Assembly (NCBI RefSeq): GCF_020096995.1
Contig: NZ_CP083692.1
Coordinates: 1,860,001 to 1,924,000 of the forward strand
Length of the DNA: 64,000 bases
Direction of reading: 5' to 3'
DNA from: Leucobacter sp. Psy1
GTDB lineage: Bacteria > Actinomycetota > Actinomycetes > Actinomycetales > Microbacteriaceae
In this document: positions 1 to 8,727 of the stretch, piece after piece
Position numbering within the stretch: position 1 is the stretch's first letter
Layout: every line of letters starts with the position of its first letter
Made by a program: the position numbers and the translations under genes
The notes under the pieces: model-generated
Databases searched by the model: none
What the model was told of the DNA's origin: nothing
What the model saw: the letters and a program-made list of their open reading frames with translations, nothing else

Positions 1-998
1 GTGAACTGATCCTTCGCGATCTTCTCGGCGACCTTGCGCGCCTCGTCCTCGTCGAACGCCTGCTGTGCCTGCTCGATGAGGCTGAGCACATCGCCGAGAT
101 CGAGGATCCGGCTCGCCATGCGATCCGGGTGGAACGGCTCGAAATCGCCGAGCCCCTCACCCGTCGACGCGAAGAGGATCGGGCGACCCGTCAGACTCCG
201 GATGGAGAGGGCGGCACCACCGCGCGCATCGCCATCGAGCTTCGTGAGCACGACACCCGTGAAATCGACGCCCTCCTGGAAGGCCTTCGCCGTCGCAACG
301 GCGTCCTGACCGATCATCGCGTCGATCACGAACAGCACTTCGTCGGGGTCGACGGCCTTGCGGATGTTCGCGGCCTGCTTCATGAGCTCCTGGTCCACGC
401 CCAGGCGACCAGCGGTATCCACGATGACGAAGTCGTACTGCTTCGTCTTCGCCTCCTTCACGCCGTCCTTCGCGACCTTCACCGGGTCGCCGACGCCGTT
501 GCCCGGCTCAGGGGCGAAGATCGCGACGCCAGCCTGCTCCGCGACGACCCCGAGCTGCGTCACCGCGTTCGGACGCTGCAAGTCGCTCGCCACGAGGAGA
601 GGGGTGTGGCCCTGATCCTTCAACCACTTCGCGAGCTTGCCAGCGAGCGTCGTCTTACCCGCACCCTGCAGGCCCGCGAGCATGATGACGGTCGGAGGGT
701 TCTTCGCGAACTGCAGCCGCCGGCTCTCGCCGCCCAGAATGCCGACGAGCTCCTCGTTGACGATCTGCACGACCTGCTGGGCCGGGTTCAGGGCGCGATT
801 GACCTCGTCGCCGAGGGCGCGCTCCCGCACCCGCCCGGTGAACTCCTTGACGACCTCGAGAGAGACGTCCGCCTCGAGCAGTGCGCGACGAATCTCGCGC
901 ACCGTCCCGTCGACATCGGCGGCCGAGAGCTTGCCCTTGGTCCGCAGATTCTTGAGTGTCTCGGTGAGTCGTGCCGACAGATTTCCGAAAGTAGCCAT
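1..998 (-). CDS. ffh: Signal recognition particle GTPase Ffh (3' end cut by window edge)
   Basis: The translation from the ATG at 998 reads MATFGNLSARLTETLKNLR and continues open to the window edge (332 codons). The N domain comes first. The G domain follows, with the P-loop GLQGAGKTT near residues 107-115, DTAGR and TKLDGDARGG. The last visible residues enter the linker to the RNA-binding M domain, which lies outside the window. Ffh binds 4.5S RNA and signal peptides and docks with FtsY to deliver nascent membrane proteins. A TAGAAT hexamer sits 9 nt before the ATG, so the leader would be very short. Its partner ftsY lies just upstream on the same strand, across a tandem repeat. Confidence 0.96.
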   Translation of the reverse strand, partial: MATFGNLSARLTETLKNLRTKGKLSAADVDGTVREIRRALLEADVSLEVVKEFTGRVRERALGDEVNRALNPAQQVVQIVNEELVGILGGESRRLQFAKNPPTVIMLAGLQGAGKTTLAGKLAKWLKDQGHTPLLVASDLQRPNAVTQLGVVAEQAGVAIFAPEPGNGVGDPVKVAKDGVKEAKTKQYDFVIVDTAGRLGVDQELMKQAANIRKAVDPDEVLFVIDAMIGQDAVATAKAFQEGVDFTGVVLTKLDGDARGGAALSIRSLTGRPILFASTGEGLGDFEPFHPDRMASRILDLGDVLSLIEQAQQAFDEDEARKVAEKIAKDQF

Positions 999-1024
999 GG
1001 TGCACCCATTCTACCGGAGTGGCA

Positions 1025-1226
1025 GACGCCCCGAAGCGATGCTTCCTCGCGGCTAGCCCACCCCGCGCTTCGCTCCGTGGGCCGCGGCAGTAGCCGCACT
1101 GGGCTAGACGCTCCGAAGCGATGCTTCCTCGCGGCTAGCCCACCCCGCGCTTCGCTCCGTGGGCCGCGGCAGTGGCCGCGCTGGGCTAGACGCTCCGAAG
1201 CGATGCTTCCTCGCGGCTAGCCCACC
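1025..1226. repeat. 82-bp tandem repeat, 2.46 copies, between ftsY and ffh
   Basis: Copy 1 is 1025-1106, copy 2 is 1107-1188 and a partial copy 3 is 1189-1226. Copies 1 and 2 differ at three positions by my reading. Each unit contains the small hairpin GAAGC-GAT-GCTTC, the palindrome GGCTAGCC, and outer arms CTAGCCCA/TGGGCTAG that could fold into a large cruciform or RNA hairpin. The partial third copy contains the ftsY stop codon (1217-1219), so the duplicated unit seems to include the 3' tip of ftsY. The array fills almost the whole gap and lies close to the ffh promoter. Confidence 0.93.
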
Positions 1227-2092
1227 AGCTGCTGCGCGAAGACGTGCGGCGTGAAGCCCGTCAGGTCCCCGATGCCCTCGCCCTGCCCCACGAGCTTCAC
1301 CGGAAGCCCGGTCTTCTGCTGCACCGAGAGCACGAACCCGCCCTTCGCCGACCCGTCGAGCTTCGTCAGCACGAGTCCGGTGACCCCGGCGTGCTCGATG
1401 AACGCCTCGGCCTGCGCCAGCCCGTTCTGCCCAGTCGTCGCGTCGAGCACGAGCAGCACCTCCGCGATCGGCGATCGCTTCTGCACGACTCGGCGCACCT
1501 TCGACAGCTCGTCCATCAGGCCACCCTTCGTCTGCAGGCGACCGGCAGTATCGATGATCGCGACGTCGTACGCACCCTCCTGCGCCCGCTCCACGGTCTG
1601 GAACGCCACCGAGGCGGGATCCTGACCCTGCTGCTGCGGCTTGACGATGTCGACGCCTGCGCGCTCAGTCCAGGTGGCGAGCTGTTCGACGGCCGCCGCG
1701 CGGAACGTGTCGGCAGCTCCCACGACGACCTTCCGGTCGAAGGTGCGCAGGTACTTGGCGAACTTGCCGATCGTCGTCGTCTTGCCGACGCCGTTCACGC
1801 CGACGACGAGCACGACCGACGGGCGATCCTGGAGCCGAAGGGTCGGGTCGAAGCGCGCCAGGCGCTCCTCGATCGTCTCGCGGAGCATGCGGCGCAGCTC
1901 CTTCGCGTCCGTGACGCGGTGCCGGTTCACGAGGTCGCGGAGCTCGTCCAGGATCGCGTCCGCAGTATCGGGTCCGAAATCGGCGCCGATGAGCGCCGTC
2001 TCGAGATCATCCCAGGTCTCCTCGGTGATCTCCTCGGTGCCGGAGAAGACGTTCTTGAAGATATTCCCGAAGGACCAGGATCGCTCTGCCAT
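1217..2092 (-). CDS. ftsY: Signal recognition particle receptor FtsY
   Basis: The 291-residue protein is the membrane-associated SRP receptor GTPase that pairs with Ffh. The N domain (residues 1-85) is followed by the G domain, with P-loop GVNGVGKT at 98-105, DTAGR and TKLDGSAKGG. The acidic A domain found in E. coli FtsY is almost absent; only a short N-terminal segment (SWSFGNIFKNVF) could be a membrane-binding helix. The ATG at 2092 is preceded by TAGGAT with a 6-nt gap, so the transcript is probably leaderless. The stop codon lies inside the tandem repeat shared with the ffh upstream region. Confidence 0.96.
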   Translation of the reverse strand: MAERSWSFGNIFKNVFSGTEEITEETWDDLETALIGADFGPDTADAILDELRDLVNRHRVTDAKELRRMLRETIEERLARFDPTLRLQDRPSVVLVVGVNGVGKTTTIGKFAKYLRTFDRKVVVGAADTFRAAAVEQLATWTERAGVDIVKPQQQGQDPASVAFQTVERAQEGAYDVAIIDTAGRLQTKGGLMDELSKVRRVVQKRSPIAEVLLVLDATTGQNGLAQAEAFIEHAGVTGLVLTKLDGSAKGGFVLSVQQKTGLPVKLVGQGEGIGDLTGFTPHVFAQQLVG

Positions 2093-2196
2093 GCAACGAT
2101 CCTATCTCCGGGCCGATCCGGCTCTCGCAATCTCGACGCTCTGTTGGACATCAGAGCGTCACGCGTTGGCCGGTCCGCCCACGCGTCGGCCGAGTG

Positions 2197-3489
2197 TCAC
2201 CCCTCGATCGAACTCGCGTATGCAGGCGCGTTGTTCTCGTCGTACTCGTATACACCGAATTGCGCGGTCGAGGGATCGTTATCCTCGGTCATGGGACCGA
2301 TACCCGCCCGGCCCTGGTAGTGAATCTCTTCCCCAGTCTCGAGCAGCGCGAGACACTCGCCGTACGCCGAGCACGTTGCTCCGCCATCGGCTCCCGAAAC
2401 TGCTCTCAGGTTGTCGCTGATCGTCCTCGAGTCGGCCGCACCGCCCCGTTGCGCGGCGAGCGCGACGAGAATGACCGCGTCGTATGCCTCCGGAGCGTAG
2501 TTGACCGAGTCAAGTTCACCGTTCTCGGTTTCCTCCGAGACCGGCAGGAGTTGCTGGCGGAACTCCTCATCGACCCGTGCGCCGGGGATCATGCCGTGAG
2601 CACCCTCGAGCAATCCGGGATCGAAGCCTCCCGTTTCCGTTTCGGGGCCGAAGTCGTTGGTATTGCGGTCCACGAGGTAGAGGTCCGCCAGGTCGAAATC
2701 CTGGTCCGCGAGCGCCGAAATGATCTGCCGAGTCTGATCGGAGCCGAGCACAACGACTGCGTCGGGATCGGTTGCCTGCACCGCAGCCGCTTCGGCGGAG
2801 AAGTCGGTCTGATCCGTTGGAAGCTCCTCGCCCGCACCCTCGACACCGTAGACGAGCTCGACATCCTTCTCGTTCAGAGTTTCTTCGAGGCGATCACGGA
2901 TGACGGTCCCGTACTCGTCATCGACGACGAGTACGGCTACCCGTTCCCGACCGTCCCGGGCGATGAGGTTACCGAGCGCTGTGCCTTGCATCGAGTCAGG
3001 CGGAGCAGTGCGGAAGTAGAGATCGTTCACACCCGTCAAGGCGGTCCCGCTATTTGAGGGTGACCCCATCAGCACTCCCGCCTCGGTGAGGCGAGGCATC
3101 GCGGCGTTCGTCATGGCAGTGCCCACTGCCCCGAGCACGAAAGCGGGGTCCGCTGCGAGGATGTCATCGACGCTGTCCGCAATCACCATCGGGTCCGAGC
3201 TGTCGCCCTCGTCAGCTTCGACGACGACTTCGACGTCTTGGCCAAGCACCCCGCCCGCATCGTTGACGTCGCGCACTGCGAGCGTCGCTGCCGCCTGCGG
3301 GCCGGGAAGCAGGTACGAGAGCTCCCCTGTCTGCGGTAACAAGGTACCGATCTGCAGGACATCAGCATTCTGATCCCGATCTTCGCCGCGAACTGCCACG
3401 TTCTCGGTCCCGCTGCACCCGGTCAGCGCGCAGCCGACCACTGCGAGGATCGCCAGAGCGCGCGTCGTCTTCCTGGTGCACACCTGCAT
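2197..3489 (-). CDS. ABC-type branched-chain amino acid/urea substrate-binding lipoprotein
   Basis: The 430-residue protein begins with a lipoprotein signal peptide: a basic start, a hydrophobic core and the lipobox LTGC at residues 22-25. The body resembles periplasmic-binding fold type 1 proteins of the LivK/UrtA group, including an early segment like IGTLLPQTGELSYLLPG. It should sit on the outer face of the membrane and bind a small solute, perhaps an amino acid. No permease or ATPase genes adjoin it, so it is an orphan binding protein or it serves a transporter elsewhere. I chose the ATG at 3489 because the signal peptide starts there; an upstream in-frame start at 3594 would add 35 residues before it. 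Confidence 0.85.
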   Translation of the reverse strand: MQVCTRKTTRALAILAVVGCALTGCSGTENVAVRGEDRDQNADVLQIGTLLPQTGELSYLLPGPQAAATLAVRDVNDAGGVLGQDVEVVVEADEGDSSDPMVIADSVDDILAADPAFVLGAVGTAMTNAAMPRLTEAGVLMGSPSNSGTALTGVNDLYFRTAPPDSMQGTALGNLIARDGRERVAVLVVDDEYGTVIRDRLEETLNEKDVELVYGVEGAGEELPTDQTDFSAEAAAVQATDPDAVVVLGSDQTRQIISALADQDFDLADLYLVDRNTNDFGPETETGGFDPGLLEGAHGMIPGARVDEEFRQQLLPVSEETENGELDSVNYAPEAYDAVILVALAAQRGGAADSRTISDNLRAVSGADGGATCSAYGECLALLETGEEIHYQGRAGIGPMTEDNDPSTAQFGVYEYDENNAPAYASSIEG

Positions 3490-3624
3490 CAACCTCGCAT
3501 TCCTCTTCCCTGGGTGACATCGGCTCCGCGGCACCTCCCCGATTCTATCGATCCGGGCGGCTACGGTCCTGGCACCGATGAGCACCGGCACCACCTCACA
3601 TAGTGATACGCGATGATCCGATAC

Positions 3625-6600
3625 CTACGCTGCGATCCGCTGTCCCACGACCGCCGAGATCCCGTCCTCGCGCATCGACACCCCGTAGAGCGCGTCGGCG
3701 ATCTCCATGGTGCGCTTCTGGTGGGTGATGACGATGAGCTGGGAGTTCTCGCGCAGCGTCTCGAACACCTGCAGCAGCCGGCCGAGGTTCGCGTCGTCCA
3801 GGGCCGCCTCGACCTCGTCCATGATGTAGAACGGGCTCGGACGGGCCTGGAAGATCGCGATCAGCCAGGCGACCGCGGCCAGGGAGCGTTCTCCGCCGGA
3901 GAGCAGCGAGAGCCGCTCCACTCGCTTGCCCGCAGGGCGCACCGCCATGTCGATGCCGGTGGAGAGGATGTTGTCCGGATCGCTGAGGCTGATATCCCCC
4001 GACCCTCCGGGGAACAGGATCGGAAAGACCCGCGCGAACGCTTCCTGCGTGTCCGCGAAAGCGGCGGCGAAGATCCCCTGCATCTTCTCATCGAGCTCCT
4101 CGATGATCCTCATGAGATCGGCGCGGGTGCGCGTGAGATCCGCGAGCTGGTCGGCGAGGAAGCGGTGACGCTGCTCGAGCGCCGCGTACTCCTCGAGGGC
4201 GAGCGGGTTGATCCGCCCGAGTTGCGACAGCTGGCGCTGGGCGCGGGCGAGGCGTTTCTCCTGTTCGGCGCGGACGAACGGGGTACCGGTCGGCGCCTCG
4301 GAGTCCGCCTGCGAAGGGGAACCGGCCGACGTGTCGGGGGCACCCTCCGTCTGACCCTCCTCCCCTGCTGCGTTCCCCGAGTCGCCGTCGAGCCCGAGCT
4401 CGCGAGCCAGCTCCGCTTCCAGGTCGTTCGCGTAGCCGTGATCGGTGCCCGTGGTCGCTGCCGATTCGGCGGGCTCTGGCCCGTCCGCCTGGGCCTCCTC
4501 CACCCCCGCGTCGAGCACCGGGATGAGTTGATCCGGTCCGTACTCGGCGATGAGCACGTCCTCGACGAGGCCCAGCTCGTTTCCCGAACGCTCGAGCAGC
4601 GACGACAACTGGAGCTTGCGCTCGTAGCTCTTCAGTTCGGCGCCGTGCACCCGCTCGGTGATCTGCTGGAGGCGGTGGCGGAGCTCTGCCTCTTCCGAGC
4701 GCAGGAGCGTGAGCTCTTGACTGTTGCGGGCACGCTCCTCCTCGGCCTTCCGCTGCGCGGCTCTGGCCTCCTCGAGCGACCGTCCGCAGGAGTCGAGGAT
4801 GCCGGGGAGCACCCGCGTCACGCCCTCCGCGCGCGCGGCCTGCCTCGAACGGAGCACCGCCCGTTTGGCCGCTTCCTCTGCCGCTGCCCGCTCGGCGGCG
4901 AACTGCTCGCGCAGCGCACGCGTCCGCGATTCGGCGGCGCGGGCGCGCTCACGAGCGGTTTCGAGCTCGAGGCGCCGCTCCATCTCCGCAGCACGAGCCT
5001 GCTCGAGCTCGACCTGCAGCGCGTCGCGCTGGCCTGCATCGAGCATGGGGCGCGGGGTGGCCTCGGCCTCTGCGAGGTCGTGTGCGGCCCGGGAGACGGC
5101 GGCCTCCGCCTGCTCGACGGAACCGGTGACCTCGGCGAGTGCCTGACGTGCACGTGCGGCCTCCGCCTGCCCGGCCTCGGCGCGCACCGTCAGCTGCTGG
5201 CGCTGCTTCGCGAACTCCGCCAGACGCGCGTCGGCGGCGCGGAGCTCAGTGTAGGCATCCTGCACCTCGCGCTTCGCACGCGCTGCTCGTTCGCGCTGCT
5301 CCGCCAGCAGGGCGTTCGCGTCGTCGATCTCCGCAGACACTTCATCACGCCGGCGCTCGGCATTCTCGCGGTCGACCGTGAGCTCGATCCGGGACGGGGC
5401 GAGTCCCGATCCCCCGGTCAGCGTGAACTCGGTGAGCACGTCGCCGGTGCTCGTGACGACCGTGAAGGATCCGCGCGGAAGGACCGTGCGGAGTTCGTCA
5501 GCCGCCTGCCGGGCGTTCTCGAGGTCTTCCGCAATATAGCTGCGACTGAGCAAGCCCGCGACACCCGCCGGGGCGTCGATGACGTCCACGGCGCGCACCG
5601 CGTGGGCAGTCGTCGGGGCACTCGATTCAGGTGCGGTGGCCGGACGAGCGATCACTACGTCCAGGCGTCCCAGATCGTCCCGGTGCGCGGAGGAGACGGC
5701 TGCGTCGGCCGCCTGTGCGTCGGCTGCGAGCAGCGCGTCGGCGAACGAGCCGAGCGCTGCACCGATGGCCGCTTCGTACCCGTCGCGAGTACGCACATGA
5801 TCGGCGACGCGGCCGAGCAGACCGGTCGTCGCCCGCTCGAGCACCGCTCCTGAGGCGTCGCGCTGATCCAGGGATCGCGCGAGCGCGCTGATGCGCGCGT
5901 CGAGGCCGGCGCGCTCCTGCTCGAGGGCGTGCAGCCGTTCGCGCGTCTCGTCGCGTTCGGTTTCGGCCGCTGACTGCTGCTCCTGTGCGACGCGATAGGC
6001 GTGATCGAGCCCCTCGGGCTCACCGTCCTGCGCGTCGGCCGCCGCCTCGCCGTGCTCCGCTTCGAAGGCGCTCAGTCGCTGCGTCGCCTCAGCCGCGCGC
6101 TCCTCGGCCTGCGTCACCGCCTGCTCGCGTCGATGCACTTCCTGCGCAACGGCGTCGCGCTGCTTCTCGGCGGTCTCGACGCGCCCCCGCAGCTCGGTAA
6201 GGCGTAAGTCGTGCTTCGACACCAGCGCGCTCTGCGCGGCGATGTGCTCGTCGGTCGCATCGAGCGCCGTCCGGGCCTTCCGCGTGGCGGCGCTCGCGTC
6301 CTCCCACGCACGTTCGGCGACGGGGATCAGCTCTGCCAGCGCCCGCTCCTCCTCGGCAGCCTCCTCCACGGATGCTCGGGTGATGCGGTTCGCCTGTTCC
6401 GGCGCTTCAGCCTGGGTAGCGAGGAAGGTGAGTCGCTGCTGCGCGGCGGAGTACAGGCTGCGCAGGCGCGACTGCACCGACTCGAGCGCGAGCGTCACCC
6501 TGCGGGCGCCGTCGAGCTCTTCGCTCTGCTGCTCCTGTTCGAGTCGCGAGATGCGGAGCTGTTTCTGCTCGACCTGCTCCTGCAGCACGATGCGCTCTGA

Positions 6601-7356
6601 GTGCTGCTCGCTCTCCGCTTTGGCGAGGTCGTTGAGCTCGGCACGGAGCCTCGCGACGTCGTCGGCGAGCAACCTGGCCTGGGCATCGCGTACCTCGGCG
6701 GCGATGGTCTGCGCCTGCTTCGCGACCTCGGCCTGCTTGCCGAGCGGTTTCAGCTGCCGTCTGATCTCCCCCGCGAGGTCGTTCAGTCGGGTGAGGTTCG
6801 TCTCCATAGCGTCGAGTTTGCGGAGGGTGCGCTCCTTCCGCCTGCGGTGCTTCAGCACGCCCGCTGCTTCTTCGATGAAGCCGCGCCGGTCTTCCGGGGT
6901 GGCCCGCAGCACGGCGTCCAGCTGTCCCTGCCCGACGATCACGTGCATCTCTCGGCCGAGCCCGGAATCGCTCAGGAGTTCCTGGACGTCGAGCAGTCGG
7001 CAGTTCTCGCCGTTGATGGCGTACTCGCTCGAACCGTTCCGGAACAGCGTGCGACTGATCGTCACTTCGGAGTACTCGATCGGGAGCGCCCCGTCCGAGT
7101 TGTCGATGGTGAGCTTCACCTCGGCGCGGCCGAGCGGGCCGCGAGTGGAGGTGCCGGCGAAGATGACGTCCTCCATCTTGCCGCCGCGCAGGGTCTTGGC
7201 ACCCTGCTCGCCCATCACCCAGGCGAGGGCATCGACGACATTCGACTTGCCCGAGCCATTCGGCCCCACGATGGCGGTCACGCCCGGTTCGAACTCGAAC
7301 GTGGTCGACTGTGCAAAGGACTTGAAGCCCTTGAGCGTGAGGCTCTTGAGATGCAC
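3625..7356 (-). CDS. smc: Chromosome segregation ATPase SMC
   Basis: At 1243 residues this is a full-length SMC. The N-terminal head has the Walker A motif GPNGSGKS (31-38). Two long Glu/Ala/Arg-rich coiled-coil arms flank a hinge near residues 510-660. The C-terminal head carries the signature LSGGERSLAAVAWL and Walker B FYIMDEVEAALDD. SMC dimers with ScpA/ScpB compact and align replicated chromosomes. A Gly/Glu/Ser-rich insertion (around residues 1000-1050) precedes the C-terminal head. The start is a GTG at 7356 with AAAGGAA upstream. The opposite strand also has long open frames here, as expected in GC-rich DNA. Confidence 0.97.
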   Translation of the reverse strand: MHLKSLTLKGFKSFAQSTTFEFEPGVTAIVGPNGSGKSNVVDALAWVMGEQGAKTLRGGKMEDVIFAGTSTRGPLGRAEVKLTIDNSDGALPIEYSEVTISRTLFRNGSSEYAINGENCRLLDVQELLSDSGLGREMHVIVGQGQLDAVLRATPEDRRGFIEEAAGVLKHRRRKERTLRKLDAMETNLTRLNDLAGEIRRQLKPLGKQAEVAKQAQTIAAEVRDAQARLLADDVARLRAELNDLAKAESEQHSERIVLQEQVEQKQLRISRLEQEQQSEELDGARRVTLALESVQSRLRSLYSAAQQRLTFLATQAEAPEQANRITRASVEEAAEEERALAELIPVAERAWEDASAATRKARTALDATDEHIAAQSALVSKHDLRLTELRGRVETAEKQRDAVAQEVHRREQAVTQAEERAAEATQRLSAFEAEHGEAAADAQDGEPEGLDHAYRVAQEQQSAAETERDETRERLHALEQERAGLDARISALARSLDQRDASGAVLERATTGLLGRVADHVRTRDGYEAAIGAALGSFADALLAADAQAADAAVSSAHRDDLGRLDVVIARPATAPESSAPTTAHAVRAVDVIDAPAGVAGLLSRSYIAEDLENARQAADELRTVLPRGSFTVVTSTGDVLTEFTLTGGSGLAPSRIELTVDRENAERRRDEVSAEIDDANALLAEQRERAARAKREVQDAYTELRAADARLAEFAKQRQQLTVRAEAGQAEAARARQALAEVTGSVEQAEAAVSRAAHDLAEAEATPRPMLDAGQRDALQVELEQARAAEMERRLELETARERARAAESRTRALREQFAAERAAAEEAAKRAVLRSRQAARAEGVTRVLPGILDSCGRSLEEARAAQRKAEEERARNSQELTLLRSEEAELRHRLQQITERVHGAELKSYERKLQLSSLLERSGNELGLVEDVLIAEYGPDQLIPVLDAGVEEAQADGPEPAESAATTGTDHGYANDLEAELARELGLDGDSGNAAGEEGQTEGAPDTSAGSPSQADSEAPTGTPFVRAEQEKRLARAQRQLSQLGRINPLALEEYAALEQRHRFLADQLADLTRTRADLMRIIEELDEKMQGIFAAAFADTQEAFARVFPILFPGGSGDISLSDPDNILSTGIDMAVRPAGKRVERLSLLSGGERSLAAVAWLIAIFQARPSPFYIMDEVEAALDDANLGRLLQVFETLRENSQLIVITHQKRTMEIADALYGVSMREDGISAVVGQRIAA

Positions 7357-7443
7357 GCCGTGTTCCTTTCCGAGCTCGGGCGCGTGTGCGGCCCGGGCGA
7401 CTACACGGCTACGCTACCCGATTCGCGGGCGTTTCCCGGCGCG

Positions 7444-7776
7444 CTACCAGGGGTTTCGCGCGGCTTTCGCACGTGAGGCGTGCTGTTCGAGCTCGAGCTC
7501 GATGAAACCCGCGATCAGGGCACGGTACGCGCTCTCGACGATGTCCGGCGACGCACCGTTCTCCTTCGCCAGGGCGCGAACCTTCGCGATCACCTGTTCG
7601 ACCCGATCTGGTGCCGGAACCGCCGATGCATCAGACTTCACTGCACCGGCGGTCTCGACCCATGTCTGGCGTTCGGCGATGAGCGCGACGATGCGCCGGT
7701 CGAGCGCATCGATCTGCGTCCTGACCTCGCTCAGAGCGGGGTGAGCTCTGATCTCGTCAGAGGGGTTCGATGCCAT
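7444..7776 (-). CDS. Chorismate mutase family protein, PchB-like
   Basis: The 110-residue protein is all-helical and matches the AroQ/type II chorismate mutase domain. It has IDALDRRIVALIAER in helix 1, a lysine further on (VKSDAS), and a PAPDRVEQVI segment. The motif order resembles PchB (isochorismate-pyruvate lyase with chorismate mutase activity) more than the monofunctional enzymes. It could convert chorismate to prephenate or act on isochorismate. No siderophore or salicylate genes are visible nearby. The ATG at 7776 is preferred because the family domain begins there; longer readings extend into the upstream dehydrogenase gene. Confidence 0.8.
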   Translation of the reverse strand: MASNPSDEIRAHPALSEVRTQIDALDRRIVALIAERQTWVETAGAVKSDASAVPAPDRVEQVIAKVRALAKENGASPDIVESAYRALIAGFIELELEQHASRAKAARNPW

Positions 7777-7802
7777 TCCCCTACCGTGGCGGCTGCGGCG
7801 TC

Positions 7803-8651
7803 CTACTCGTAGGTGTAGAACCCTCGTCCGGATCCCTTGCCGAGGTACCCCTTGTCGATGTAGTCGCGCTTGATCAGCTCCGCGAACTCGCGCGACTCGG
7901 GATTCTCGCTGTCCTTGTTCAAGGTGTAGGGCGTCATCATGCCGACGACGTCGAAAATCTCGAACGGGCCGTTCGGTGCACCGGTGGCCATGCGCCAGGT
8001 CTTGTCGATGTCTTCCACGGAGGCGACCCCGCGAACGAGCAGTTGCGCGGCCGCGTCGAGCAGCGGCACGAGGAGCGAGTTCAGGACGTATCCGGGCTGC
8101 TCCTTGTATATCCGGATCGGCACCATGCCGATCTCTTCCGCGAACTGCGCGACGGCTTCGAAGACCTCGGGGTCCGTGCCGGCGTGCTGCATCACCTCGC
8201 CGGTGTTGGCGCGCCACACCTCGTTCGCGAAGTGCAGGGCGAGGAACTTCTCCGGCCGGCCGGTGAACTCGGCGATGTCGCTCGGGAGCAGGGTCGACGA
8301 ATTGGTGCAGAAGATCGTCCGATCAGGGGCCAGCGCGCCGACCTGCTCCCAGGTCTGCTGCTTGATGTCGAGCCGCTCGGGTACCGCTTCGATGATGATG
8401 TCGGCATCGCTCACCGCATCTGCGAGGTCCGATGTCGCGCGGATCCGACCGACGGCAGCGTCGAGCTTCTCGGGGGTGGCATCCTCGAGGTCCCGCAGGT
8501 ACAGGGGCTTGAGGTACTCCCAGCGATCCGGAAGCTTGGCGAGGATCTCGTCGCTCAGGTCGTAGGCGACCACGTTCTTGCCGGAGTACGCGGCCTGGAA
8601 GATAATCTGCGAGCCGAGCACTCCGGTGCCCAGGACGGTGAGGTTCTGCAT
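7803..8651 (-). CDS. 3-hydroxyacyl-CoA dehydrogenase family protein
   Basis: The 282-residue protein has an N-terminal Rossmann domain with the NAD-binding motif GTGVLG (residues 8-13), DADIIIEAVPE, and the NSS/HF region (TNSSTLLPSDIA, LHFANEVW). A C-terminal helical dimerisation domain carries EQPGYVLNSLL. It should oxidise 3-hydroxyacyl-CoA (for example 3-hydroxybutyryl-CoA) or a related substrate with NAD. The usual HFFNP motif reads HFANEVW, which marks a divergent subgroup, so the exact substrate is open. The start at 8651 has AAAGG 6-7 nt upstream. The PchB-like gene follows on the same strand after 26 bp. Confidence 0.87.
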   Translation of the reverse strand: MQNLTVLGTGVLGSQIIFQAAYSGKNVVAYDLSDEILAKLPDRWEYLKPLYLRDLEDATPEKLDAAVGRIRATSDLADAVSDADIIIEAVPERLDIKQQTWEQVGALAPDRTIFCTNSSTLLPSDIAEFTGRPEKFLALHFANEVWRANTGEVMQHAGTDPEVFEAVAQFAEEIGMVPIRIYKEQPGYVLNSLLVPLLDAAAQLLVRGVASVEDIDKTWRMATGAPNGPFEIFDVVGMMTPYTLNKDSENPESREFAELIKRDYIDKGYLGKGSGRGFYTYE

Positions 8652-8727
8652 GTGCTGCCTTTCGGGATTCGTGGTTCGATCCGGTCCGGCGGTCGTTCAT
8701 CGCGGCCGTCAGGCCTCACCCTCAGGT

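Noticed and set aside
3613-5853. A 746-codon open frame on the plus strand opposite smc
   Set aside because: It mirrors the smc gene, whose domains and motifs are unmistakable. The plus-strand translation is Arg/Leu/Glu-rich without any recognisable motif, as expected from antisense in GC-rich DNA.
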